In this document: in pieces, positions 11,906 to 24,200 of the stretch
How positions within the stretch are numbered: the first letter of the stretch is position 1
How the letters are laid out: the number at the start of each line of letters is the position of its first letter
Origin: Nematostella vectensis
Taxonomy: Eukaryota > Cnidaria > Anthozoa > Actiniaria > Edwardsiidae
NCBI RefSeq assembly: GCF_932526225.1
Contig: NC_064039.1
Coordinates: 13,100,139 to 13,164,138 of the forward strand
Direction of reading: 5' to 3'
Length of the DNA stretch: 64,000 bases
Notes under the pieces: model-generated
Databases searched by the model: none
What the model was told of the DNA's origin: nothing
Seen by the model: only the letters and a program-made list of their open reading frames with translations
Position numbers and translations under genes: made by a program

Positions 11906-13202
11906 CTCGAAAATCCACTAGAGCAGCTGAAAAAAGAAACTTTTCTGCAAATTGCTTGCTGCACATTTCATGCGCGGCGCAAACTACACCAAACCACGAT
12001 ATCTACCAGGCGTTTCTATAGGCTTGGAGTGGGAATGGGTCTAGAAAGAAACAAAAAAAACTTCGGCGAAAAAAGGCTTGAAACACATTTTCTAAAAAGT
12101 GTTTGTCTTGGGAAGACATTTTTTATTTTATATTCAAGTTATCTGCATTATATCCCGTAAGGATTGTTTTTTTTGGTATTTGAATATTTTTTCCAGCCCT
12201 TTCCTTGATGCGGGTTGCCTGTGCCTATACTTCCTTATTTGTCGAGTCAAACTTTTTGACATAAGTGGATGGAAAACAATAACACCAGGTAGAAGCGACG
12301 GGAGACATCTTTCGCGCTTTCTCTACAAGGAAATCTTCTATTTGCAGAGGTAAGATGCTGTCAACTGTGTGCTTTTTATGCAAAATCCTATGCTTTTAGT
12401 TGCACTTTCTTTTTTATCTAATTCGGTGTGATAGTTAGCATGATTTTCACGGAAATGCAAGTACATGTTTGCATTTTCTGCCGGTGGCTTGATAAATAGT
12501 AATAAACCAGTAATATGCAGCTATTACCCGAATTTTCAAGCTTCATTTCACAAACAATGGACATTTTTTTGATGTCTGCATACCCTCATTACACAGGCTT
12601 TTACTTTGTTTCAATATTTTGCGTCTCCTATTTTGAATAAAAATAACTAAAATAAAATGCATAAAATATGCATAAAAATGCATAAAAATAACTAAAATAA
12701 AAGTAGGAAGCGAGGAAGTAGGAAGGGAGAAAAAAAGCCTTGCTTATGCCCTCAGGGAAAGGGGTGGTGGTGGTTTTCTCCCTCTCTCCAAATTCGGTGG
12801 AAAATTAACATATGAAGTACTTGCTGAAATTTTACCCTCTGACCCACTCTACTACCCTCTCCCCCACAAGAGGAAAGAAAAAAATCCTCTCTATGAATAA
12901 CTGCATTTATCTTTTCCCTTTTTTATCAATTCAATCTATGTATATTCTATCTACTTATATAATTCAATCTACTTGTATTCTATCTATTTATACATACTTT
13001 CTACTTATCCTTTTTTTAGCTTTCTGAACATTATGAAAATGGACTGGTGCAATAAACTTATAAAACTTTAAATATGGTAAAAAAAAGCAAACAAGATGAC
13101 TTTATATGCCTAGTGTATGGAATGCTTCTTAACAATCAGACATAAGGAAAAGAGTGTAAAAAAACTTGCCTATTTTTTTATTTTGTTCTCAAAAGGATAA
13201 CA
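11906..13202. promoter_or_regulatory. Head-to-head intergenic region TAF1B / FADS6
   Basis: It lies between divergent start codons and must hold both promoters. A direct duplication around AAAATAACTAAAATAAAATG (about 12640-12710) and low-complexity CTATCTACTTATA-type repeats (about 12940-13010) are visible. A pyrimidine-rich stretch ending in AAAAG at about 13194, just before the FADS6 ATG, could be a 3' splice site for a 5' UTR exon. No further coding exon is supported. Confidence 0.4.
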
Positions 13203-14273
13203 ATGGAAGAAGCTGTTCAGAGGAAAACAACCAATGGAAAAGCACTGGGGAATAAAACGAAAGAAACTAATAACAGTGGCGTCAAAGTGCCATCATACAG
13301 TCATCTGAGCTCACTTGTGAAGAAAGTGGTTGAAGAGAGCTCTTGGTGGGAGAAACATGGTGTTGATCTAGCATTAATGGTCTGCACAATAGCAGCCACA
13401 CCTGCGGCCTTTCTTCTTATGGGGCATGGATCAACCATTGGCTTCATTGCAGGATTTCTTCTGCTTGGTTACGTTCATGGGGCAACAGGGGTGAAGTTTG
13501 GTCACTGTGCTATCCATGACTCCCTCGTGGGGACCTCCAAGTTCTGGAATCGAGTTATGAGCATTTTATTTGTGGAGTTTTGGGGCGGATTTACTGATGT
13601 TGGAGGTCGTGAAGCGCATATTCAAATGCATCATCCTTACACTAACATCATTGGGCTAGGTGACTCAAGCGTTTGGAAAGTCCCCATTCTTGGAAGGGTC
13701 TCTTATCTGTTTATTGGTCCCATTTTTCTGCCGTTGATTTATCCTCTTGTTGCTATAAACCTCCTTGGTCCACGTCCACTAGAAATCCTCAGGTTATTGG
13801 TTGTCATTGGTCTGGGCTACTGGTTTCAGATATGGCTTTTCATGAATGTGTCTGGTTTGACTTTTGGTGCAGCGCTTCTGTGTATGTTTCTTGTGCGCTC
13901 CATCTATGCCATACCATACATTCATGTGAACATCTTTCAACACATTGGTTTGGCAATGTTTGACCCCAAAAATAAGCCCAAGAGTCGATTGTTTCAAATG
14001 TCAAATGGGGTATTAAATCTTCCCCGGATCCCCCTCCTTGACTACACCTTCGGACATGGGTTGATAAGTTGTCATGTTGAACATCACCTGTTTCCACGTC
14101 TATCTGACAACATGTGCCTAAAGATAAAACCAGTGGTTTCTAGTTATCTCCGAGATCATGGCCTTCCTTACAACGAAGACACATACATGGACAGACTCAA
14201 GATGTTTTATAATAGGTATGATGAGCTGATGGTGAATGCTCCAAAAATCACTGAATTGGTGGGAATTCAGTAA
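13203..14273 (+). CDS. FADS6: Fatty acid desaturase 6-like membrane desaturase
   Basis: A 356-residue protein in one uninterrupted exon, starting MEEAVQRKTT in good context (AACAATGG). It belongs to the membrane fatty-acid desaturase family, which uses a di-iron centre to insert double bonds into acyl chains in the ER. Three histidine boxes are present: H101-CAI-H105, H139-IQM-HH (142-144) and H291-VE-HH (294-295), with an extra HVNIFQH at 241-247. Hydrophobic segments near 55-95, 165-190 and 197-235 fit the usual multi-pass topology. There is no N-terminal cytochrome b5 domain, so it is not a front-end FADS1/2-type enzyme. Overall it most resembles FADS6, whose substrate is poorly defined. 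An AATAAA lies at 14516. The gene converges on SLU7. Confidence 0.85.
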   Translation: MEEAVQRKTTNGKALGNKTKETNNSGVKVPSYSHLSSLVKKVVEESSWWEKHGVDLALMVCTIAATPAAFLLMGHGSTIGFIAGFLLLGYVHGATGVKFGHCAIHDSLVGTSKFWNRVMSILFVEFWGGFTDVGGREAHIQMHHPYTNIIGLGDSSVWKVPILGRVSYLFIGPIFLPLIYPLVAINLLGPRPLEILRLLVVIGLGYWFQIWLFMNVSGLTFGAALLCMFLVRSIYAIPYIHVNIFQHIGLAMFDPKNKPKSRLFQMSNGVLNLPRIPLLDYTFGHGLISCHVEHHLFPRLSDNMCLKIKPVVSSYLRDHGLPYNEDTYMDRLKMFYNRYDELMVNAPKITELVGIQ

Positions 14274-14515
14274 ATGGAGAAGACTTTGCTGACTCACCTG
14301 TTAGCCTTCAGTTTTAGGAAATTAGTGGTAAATTTGCTCATTTTATTGAAACAAGTCCCGAATTGATTATCTGCCCTAGTGGACAAAAAATATTTTGCTT
14401 TAAAGCAAGTTAGTTCTAATTGGTGTAGATAGTTATCCTGTATTTATGATCCTAATTTTTTTAGTGACATGCTTCCAATGGTGTTGCGATTTTAACTTTT
14501 TACTGAATAAGATTG

Positions 14516-14521
14516 AATAAA
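14516..14521 (+). terminator. Polyadenylation signal of FADS6
   Basis: AATAAA about 240 bp after the FADS6 stop, in AT-rich sequence. Confidence 0.55.
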
Positions 14522-14872
14522 TTGAAAATATTTAAAGATAGAAATTACTTGGTGCTTATTTATCCCAATAAATTATAAAAATAAACTAGAAAATCCTTTT
14601 TTGTTCTTTATTTAGTTCTATTTACAAAACTCATATTTTGCAAGAAGGTTAACAAAGTCTTTCTCGTGCATAAATGTATAAAGCCCTATTGCGTTATAAC
14701 ACATTCTTTGGAAATCTTTAGAAAAGCATAACTCCTTTCTTCATTACTTGGTCTGATGGTGTCTCAAATAAGACATACATGTCACCTATCAGTGAGCTGT
14801 GTATCTAAAGATCTACTAACACAGAGCAGCTACATAATAGGCTATGTTAGTCCTTTTCCTTTGGTTGGTTTG

Positions 14873-14990
14873 CATAGTTCTAGTACCCAGACCTGTAGCA
14901 GGCCTCAACATATTTGAAGGGGGGCACAAGGGGGGTGAACTAGGGGGAAACAATAAGAAAACTTCGGGGTGCACAACCATGCCCCTACTG
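14873..14990 (+). repeat. G-rich dispersed repeat, copy
   Basis: Begins GTAGCAGGCCTCAACATATT, then G runs, a GCACAA phrase, AATAAGAAAACTT and GTGCACAACCATGCCCCTA. It shares this order with copies at about 34712-34840 (+) and 25275-25358 (-). Partial matches lie at 4970-5100 and 15955-16010. Confidence 0.6.
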
Positions 14991-15259
14991 GTCACTTTCT
15001 TAAAATTGTCTAAAATAGGGCCCAGGGCCCCACCCCCTGCTATAGCCTGGTATTACAGGAACATAACCCAGGGGTGGAAGTAGGGGGAATTAGGACAAGA
15101 GAACTAAGAGAAAATGGATGACTCCCACCAACTGTACCCCTATTTTGGCTCCTTGTACTATCGCATTGTAGGGTGTTTTATCCTCCTGTGGTTGTCTCAT
15201 TCTGTATGCCTTCATTTCCTTTTACTTGTCCTTCGTTGGAGTTTCTACATCCCACTTAA

Positions 15260-18200
15260 CTAAAGAAAGTCCTTCATTGGATCATCCCCCTGTCGACGTC
15301 TCATTCTGTATGCCTCCATCTCCTCTTCCGTCACTTCTTTGGTGTCTCCACGTAAAGAATTGTATGGACGACTGCGCTCATCCATGGCCAGCAGCTGCTC
15401 GGCCTGTCTTTGTTGCTTTTCTTCTGCTCGTAATGCCTGTAATATAATAAATGTTCAATAATTGCCCCTTAATGGCTTGTCCCTTAGTTGTTTAAACAAA
15501 TTTACCTTTTTTAGTTTGATTCGTTTTGTTTCTTCATCATCCTCATCATCATCTGCTTTATGATCCCTTTTCTTTCCTTTCTTTCTGTTTTCCTGATGCA
15601 TCTGAACACAATAACAGCACCATTTAGATTAAGGTTACCATTAGGTAACCATGGTAAAAAGACACTTCCTTGACTCTTTTCTAAATAAATAAATAAATTG
15701 CAGCTAGATGATCAATAATGAGAGTGCAGATTCAGATTTCGTCGAGTTGAAGTCATAGGATGGCTCTGCCAACTGCGCCACAAAGGCTCCAGCCTGTGAC
15801 AGAAAACATTTTTTACCTCCAGTAGTGATTTTCCACTGTCCTCTGCTTCTTGTATTGTCTGTGCTGCTGTCGTCATTGGCATACCAACCCCCTAGTCAAG
15901 TCAAGGTGCAAAGTTTAAAATCACATCAATAAATCTCACATGTAATGTACATCTCATTGGTAGCAGGACTGAGGGGGGGGGGGGGGGTGGGGGGAGGCTC
16001 CCCCAATAATTTTCTCATAAGAAAAAAAATATATATAGTATTTAAGATATAATCAGATATATAAGATATATCATAGTACTCTTTGAAAAAGAGACAGAAG
16101 GGGGGGGGGGGGGGGAGGGTTTGAGATAAATATGGTAGTACACTTTGGAGGAGAGACAGAAGGGGGCTGGGGGGGGTGGGGGTTGGGGAGTCTGAGATAA
16201 AAAAAAATACAATTTGTTTTGTGCCCCCAAAATATAATTTTGCTTATGTTACCCATGCATCTACAACTATTTAGGAGTGTAGGGGGGCTGTAAGCCATTT
16301 TAAAAATTAGGAAAAATATAACCAAAATAGCAAGAACCTCAAATAATAAGAGATGAGCATTAGAATTAGACTAAAACCTAAGTGTGCTCAATAGCGATAA
16401 AGAAAACTCTTAACTTGTGTTAAAATATTATCTGATCTTCAAAACCACAAACCAATGCCCCACCCTACTGATAGCTCTTAATCCTTAAATCACCAGTCTT
16501 TTTGCACTAAAATTTAATTAAGATTTAAATTCTCTTATTCTTCTTTAATAAAATAAAACTTGAGATTGATTAATGTACTTGATAATAAAAACATTCAGAT
16601 TTAAAAAGGTAGAACACAGTAGTCTCTTACCTTGTCATAAGAAGCTTTCCCTGCCTCCCCAGTACAAAAGGAGTTCTTGACAATAGAGTAACAGCAATCA
16701 TATCCCCAACTGCCATTTTCCCAGTAGGACCCCCATACACTCTGGAAAATATGATATAACATAAATATGGGTTACATTGAAAAGGTAAGGGTTTAATAGC
16801 AAACCCAGGGGGATACAAAAGCCAATAAAGGAGGTAGTCATAGAAATTATTTTTCAGTTTCAAGACTTTAAATCTATTTTGGATATGATATCCTGTTGGT
16901 GAATCAACCTATTTCAAGACAATGCCAGCTTGAAAAACGTTAAGCCAATTAGGAGGCTCTAAGGGCATTGTAAATTGTACACCCTAGCAATCATATGTGG
17001 ATATTTTAGGGGGCTCCCCCCTAGGTGATAGAATAGCTGACTTGTGAGGTTTCCATAATTTTTGCTTATTTAGTAATTTTATTGTGTATCATTCATATTT
17101 TACAGTTCTATCAATAACTAACTATCTGTTAACTCACTGTGTGGTTATTGATGTAGACATCCTCTTCATATTTTGACTTTGCAACTGCTTTGTCTTGTCC
17201 TGTTTAAAATTTAGTAAAAAAAAAAGATCACACAGGGGAACACAATATATCTAACATATGGCAGGATGTACATTTTGTAAATGTTAGCTGCCATATATTT
17301 CCTCTACTATTTTGTTCTGAGGGGTGCCTCCTTCTGGATCCACCACTGTCAGAGCAAACCTTGTTTTCAAATTCATTATTTTCAAATCACTGTTCTTCAT
17401 ACTCTCAAAACAGGGTAATGTTCTTGGCTTTTTGAGCGTTGTTAGACTGACAATAACAGAATGCTGATTTGAACTCATTACATACCTTTGACAATTTTGC
17501 CTGTGCGAGAGTATTCCACATAATTTTCCTACGATATCAATAAGAGAATATTAGTGATACAGCCAACAATCAGGGAGAAGGGGGACTTTTGAGCTACCAA
17601 CCCAAAAAGGGATAGACAGAACAACAAGAAAATTTATTATTATTATTATTATTTTGGTGAACTAGAGGAATAGGGAAAAGCAGAGAAGTATATGCCGTAA
17701 AAAGTAGTATGATAAATTGAAAAGTAATGCTAAAATGTGTATATAAGATATTGACCACTTGATCAAAGCTTCCATCAATAGATCGTTGACACGTGACTGT
17801 GCAACGTTCTGAACGATACGACGGTGGTTGCATATTAAATGAATGGTGTGCGATCAAAGAGACATTGCGAAAGAATGTGTACTTATTTTAAATAATCATA
17901 GCAATCTGGAAAAGTTTCGATTAATTTATCATTTTTCATTAATTTGCTAATAAGCCAGAGTCGAACGAGAATTCTACGACAAACGATTTTCATTGGACTT
18001 CCTCGCAGATCGTGGTTAAAGCTCGCCCATACAGGTGATTACAGGCTAGAATATAATATCTTTTTTGTTTACATCCTCCTAAAGAATGCTTTTTTCAAAA
18101 CTGTACAATTATTATCGCGTTACTGAGCCATGCTTCTAGCTGGGATCCAATTATTCTTGTACAAACAATGCACAAGCCATAACCAACATCTGGCTAAGAA

Positions 18201-21200
18201 AATATTATTTATATTAGTTTCGTCCAGCAAAGGCACGAGCTTAAAGGAAATTTTAGCAGGCGAAAGGTTAATTTTAGCATGGCAAAAACAATAAAATAAG
18301 ACATATTTGATGAGGTTGGAGCTCAAAGCGAAAATGTGAAACAGTGCACGTCTTCATGTCTGGAGCAATGCATTGTGGATTATGGGACGAGTCACGCAAT
18401 CACTTCACTTCACAGACAAATAGCTTCCACCTCGGCCTCATCGAGTCGGCGATATTTTCTCTAGTCTTCTGTAACTTAAAGTTGAAAAATCTTTATCCTT
18501 AAAGGTACGTTTGAAAGGGGGGGGGGGGAGTTCTATTTTAAAAGGAGTGATGTTAGTGGTGACACGTAGAATAAAAACGTGCGAAATTGCTTTTGATAAT
18601 TCCGTGCGAAAGGTTCAATCGAATATGAACTTCAAGGTGTCATGTGGTATTTCTGTAGTTGTAGAAAGCAAAAGAACTTGTTATATCTTTCGGAAACCCT
18701 TGGTACCGAATCAAGTGCTAACTTTTCTCTGCGTTAACATTTATAAATTAGGCTTTAATGTCGGAGAGAAGGGTTAGGATAGGAAAGTGCTATTTTATCA
18801 CCATCCCTTCGATTTTTTATCGTTGCTTTTAATAGTTCTTCAAAAAATAAAGTTATGTAACAGGAAAAGGAAGCATATTGTGGTTAAAGAAAAAAGACAG
18901 GGCATATTTCTCGCAACTCTAGTCGTCATTCAAACGGAATATTCCTTTGTAACATTTATTTCTTTGCCCCTGGAGTTTCTCTCTGGGTAATAGTTCTTGA
19001 CTTGCCATCCATAGCTGCTAACATCATGAGTGAGACACTGAGATTGGTTGTTTGTGGAGGAGGGAATGGTTCCCAGGCTTTGTCCGGCCTGGCGGCCAGC
19101 CGGCCTAACACCCACGTCACCCTGTTCACCCTTTTTCAAGACGAGGCTGCCAGGCTGAAGGCAGCCATGGGTGAAGAGGGTATTAAGGTGATCCAGCACC
19201 GCGCCCATAAGGAACCAGAAGTGGTGAGTGCTATTCCAAAGGCTAAATACTCACAGGTGTCTTGAATTGTTTCGATCTCATGTGGTCGTTTCTACAGTGC
19301 AGCTTTGGCATTTATTTTATCTTAACTCACAACACTGTCCAACACGATTCATTTCTACTCGACACAAAAGTGTCACAATCTAAAAAGCTAACATAAAGAA
19401 ATAACTAACAACTTATAATGATATAATTTGGTCACTGCTGACTTAAAGATAATCAGCTTCAATTGAAGAGTGCATGACTGCGGCACGAATGAATACTTGC
19501 ACAGATTTTCAAATAAAACAAGAGGCAAAATGCCCAAACATGTGTCAATTCTGTTGCAAAGTTAATTTGGGAATCTGTGTTTACAAGTGTGCACTACTGA
19601 TTTAGGTAAGCCCCAGTGCAGCTATAGATTGAGCTGTGTGACTAAAATTGCACATCACAAGCTTTGAGTCCTGTAACTTGTTGTATCATATATCAGCCTA
19701 TCGCCTGAATATTGTTTTTTGTTTATTAGTTCCAAGGAAAGCCCCATGTGGTGACAAAGAATGCTGCAGAAGCAATCCCTGGCTGTGACATGATCGTCTT
19801 TGTCCTACCAGCGTTTGCCTTTTCCGAATACCTGCATGCCATGAAAGAACACCTGCAGCCGGGCATGTCCCTAGTAGCGGCCCCGGGGCAGGCGGGGTTT
19901 GAGTTTGAAGCACGCTCTATCCTAGGCGACAAATACAAAGATTGCACTGTGGCGTCCTTCGAATCCCTTCCCTGGGCATGCAGAGCTTCTGAGTTTGGCA
20001 GACAGGTTGACCTCCTCGGGGAGAAGGAAACCATCATTGGTGCTGTTGAAGAAGGTCTCGTGCCAGCAAAGAAGAAGCCAATTGAGAGTCTACAATACTG
20101 CATAGGGCCCAAGCCTAAGCTCATAATTGGGAGTAATAGCCTTGTTGCGATTTCACTGATGTCTGTCAATGCCTACATCCATCCGCCAATCTTCTATGGT
20201 AGCTGGAAGAATTGGGATCAAAAACCACTCAAGGAGAAGCCACTTTTCTACCATGGCTTATCAGAAGAGAGTGCTAAGGTAAATGTTTAAATCTGAATTT
20301 AGCCTTCAATTCCTAAAAGCAATTAATAGATAATAGAGTTGACGTTGCCAGGCCATGCATGGAACTATCATTAAACTTTGAAAACTGTCTTTGATATTAT
20401 AGTAAGTTGCCTTGGGCAGGGGTCTGCTTCAAACAATGTATCAAAAAAAAGGCAGAATCTGTCGCAAAGGCCCCTTAAAACTTTTACGAAAATGCAAAAT
20501 AAAAATTTTCCGGTTGATTTTCTATCAGTATAAAGTATAAAAAAATCCATTTTTATAAACCCTCATAATTTTCAAGATGTTCTAATCTAAGGCTGTAAAT
20601 TATGACAGTTTAAATAGTCACCTAAGGATGTGATAAATATATTTAGATACAATACCATAAATCCTGTCTTTGTGTGGTACTACCATTTTAGTAATGACTG
20701 GCATTTTTTCCTTTAGATTATGGACAAAGTGAGTGATGAGGTTGTTGAGATCGGCAAAGCCATCCAGAGGCAATGCCCTAATGCCAATATGGCATCTGTC
20801 AAAACCCTGTATGACTATTACATGAGGGTTTGGAGTGCTGAGATTGAAGACCCCACCAACATATACACTGTAATGAAGACAATGATCCCATACAAGACCC
20901 TCTACCACCCCATGAAGGAGGTTGAAGGTGGCTTTGTCCCTGACTTCAGCAACCGTTATGTGACTGAAGACATCCCATTTGGCCTGGTGGTGTTGAGAGG
21001 AATTGGTGAAGTTGCAGGCGTCAAGACCCCTATGATGGACGAGTGCTTGGCATGGTTCGAAAAGGAGACCGGGAAGAAGTATATTGTTGATGGCAAGTGT
21101 GAGGGGAAGGACATTAGTTCAACTAGGGCCCCACAGCGGTATGGCTTCAAGACAATTGATGATATGCTAGGCTTTTGAATTGGAACTCTCTGTTTAGGCA

Positions 21201-24200
21201 AGAGATGCTGGCTTGTTGGAAATTGTATTTAGCAGTGTAAGTAAGTCAGTTCACAAAGCTAATGTTGTATGGTAATAAAGTGCTGACTTGTCCTGAAACC
21301 TTTCCATAATCATAGACAGGGCGCGGGGATTGAAAACAAGCCGTCGCATTTGCAACTAGATATTTCAAAATGCACCCACTAAAAATATAATTTGATTACA
21401 AACCAGCAACCAACAAACACCTATTAAACATTCTAAACAAAGACAATAAGAATGCTCACTACAGGTTTAGAACCTAAGCCTCCCTACAAAACTTGTTTGA
21501 ATTCTGTGACTAAAAACTCAAAACTAGTTACACACATACTATGAGCCCTAAGAAATGGAAAAATGATCAAGTATGCTATTCCTGGACTAAAAAACCTCAC
21601 GGCAAGCAAGATGGTTTGATTTTTAGCCTGTTTCTCTGTTTCATCACCTAACCACTCAACCTGTTTAATTTGATGACAACCCATGTACAGAAGAAGGAAA
21701 CACTAAAATCAGCTTAAAAATTAACAAAAAAACTAATGAAACAGTTGTTTTTTTTCAACAACTTTATTACATAAAAGATGGATATATAAGAAGAAGAATC
21801 AATGTTTGAAAGTTTGGGGGAATAGGTGTAAATTATATCATCAAAAGCCTTTACCGTTTGGGCGAGAAGCAATTCCTTTGAAGGAGCGTCAAGATGTTCC
21901 TCTCCTCCGTACTGAAAATAACAATTAATTATCAAACAATTAGTGACTGCTTTACAAAAAGTAAAACTAGATGAAAATTGATGACAGTATTTATATAACA
22001 GACTAAGATATGTACAGTACCTGCCCTTCAGAAAACAAAACTTTAGGGATAAATTGAGATATACTGTGGAACATTTATAGAACTGACATCATTTGGACTT
22101 GTGGAAGTGTCTGTGGTATTGTGTGCCATAGTTAATCTAAAAAATTTCTTGCAGAATCAAGTACTCATACTGTACCTTTTCCAAAATGGACTGTTTCTTG
22201 TCCTTCTCAAAATACTCCTTCTTGACTTTATACTCCTGGTTAAGGAGCTCTAACTTAGTTGGATCTGCCTGCAGATGGACATCTGCTCCCTTCTCATAAG
22301 CCTGCCAGGCAAACACTGGAATACAAACAATCAAACGACAGTGTTGAAAAACGCAAGACAAGTTCCAGTACCTCACGGTAAAACCAGCTTTTTTTTACGG
22401 CTTTTTACCGGCGAACCGTCACATTTTGGCGAATGCTAAGAAAACTAGCGCAAAGCTAAGGCTAACATTTTTTTTAGACTCCCTCATTATTAAACAAATC
22501 TGTCATCTTTTGTACAGTATGGTTTTAATGCTGTACAATTAGTCAAAACAGTGACTGAAGTCATCCTTGGTACTTTCACTAGAATGATTCAACACTACAA
22601 TTGTGTGTGTTTTCGCCAGAGCCCGCGCATGCGCATATGTCCAATAGAACTGAATCCCCACAAAAGATTTATTGAGAGGTGTGACTTTAATAACAACTGT
22701 TATTCCTTCTATGCACCCACAGAGCCTGGTGATGTGTGGAGGCTAGAGTACCAGGAAGTTGTAATGACTTTGTATCCTCAGGGTGATATAAATAAAACTG
22801 TTTCCTCAAATCTTGCAATCTTTAGGGTAACCAAGAGGAATGCAACCCCTGGAAGAAGCCACTGATACAACAGGTGCTATATGCATTCAAATGGGAGTCA
22901 CCCAAATCAGCTAACTCATGTGTTAACTTCAAGTGTTATTTCAAATTCTTTTATTAAGAAATCAACTTGTGTGTATGTAATGCTTTCAGGCGTGTACACG
23001 GCGGGTGTGCCCAGCTTGGCGGCCAAAAGTGGGTCATTTGTTATTAAGGAATCTTCAGATATTATGCTTTTTTCATATGATACCTATGACTGCGCACCCC
23101 CCTCAGCCAATCCTGGGGACGCGCCTCGCTTGATACATACCTTGATGTAAACTATGCATTAACAAAAAAATTAGCTTAGAAAAGAGGGAGATGCTTTATA
23201 AAGGAGCCTGTCGTCTGAACAAATACATGTGTATAGTATGCATATGAACGATGAACAAGGTTATCTTGTGATTTTCCTGCAGCAGGTGTACAGAAATGTA
23301 GACACAATAACATATAAAAGTGAATGACTGGATTCAATAACTTACTTTGTGTCTGTGCCATCTTTGACGTGTCCCCAGAGTAACGAACAAAATTGTCCCC
23401 AGAATATGTGACTCTGAATTGAACAAACAAATACATAATGTTTTTTTCTCTGTTGATTGTATTTTTTTATTTCCCAAAACTGATAAGTATGGTTAGTACA
23501 ATATGAATTTTTGTTTGACTTTTTTATTGGGGGAGCACTCCTGTGTAGTTGATGCCCTTAACTCCCTGGTGTTCGGGAGAAGTATTTGAATGTTTAAATG
23601 GCAGCTTTTAACATTGCAGGTATTTTGAGTGTATAACCAGGGAGTTAACATATGAGGCCAAATATTTTGGTATCTCTTTGCAATTTAATGTCAATACTTA
23701 CAGAGATGAGCGGTCCTTGTCTGTCAGGGGGTTCTCTCTCATAGATCGAGTCTTAGGATCGTAGTATGCTGAGTTTATATCGAGGTTGTAGAGGTACTGT
23801 AGAAATACAAGGTTCAGATCTATACCTGGAAGTGTATCTCAAGAGACAGGCCCTCCCTGTATGGGTCTGTATGCTATCACTCTTTCTCCACTACCTGGAC
23901 AATTTCTTATTGGGAATTTATTTGAAGGTGGGGGCTAAAGAGAATTCTACATCATATCTATTGTCATTATTTCACTTCTTGTGGAATTAAAAAAGTTAAA
24001 GGCTTCACCATAAATTTTACAATCAATTCATTCCCAATTCTGGACACAAAATGCCATTTGCAAATAAGAACCCCCCTCCCTCCCATTAAGAAAATAGCAA
24101 CAACAACAAATCATCTCAGTGTTTTCCCACCTTTGCTGTGTCCTCACGAATCCTAAGATTCCTGACAGTAGTTCGTCTAAGCAAAACATAACAAAAACAT

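Larger units (their letters stand above)
14274..15259. other. Convergent 3' intergenic region FADS6 / SLU7
   Basis: It holds both 3' UTRs. There is an AATAAA at 14516-14521 for FADS6, and a reverse-strand AATAAA at 14607-14612 could serve SLU7. A copy of the G-rich dispersed repeat lies at about 14873-14990. No gene is seen. Confidence 0.5.

Noticed and set aside
16042-16325. Proline-rich ORFs on the minus strand
   Set aside because: They are produced by G-rich intronic repeats in SLU7 and are not supported by splice sites.
22551-22865. 104-aa plus-strand ORF within SLU7 intron 12
   Set aside because: No start context, domain or splice support. A chance open frame in an intron.
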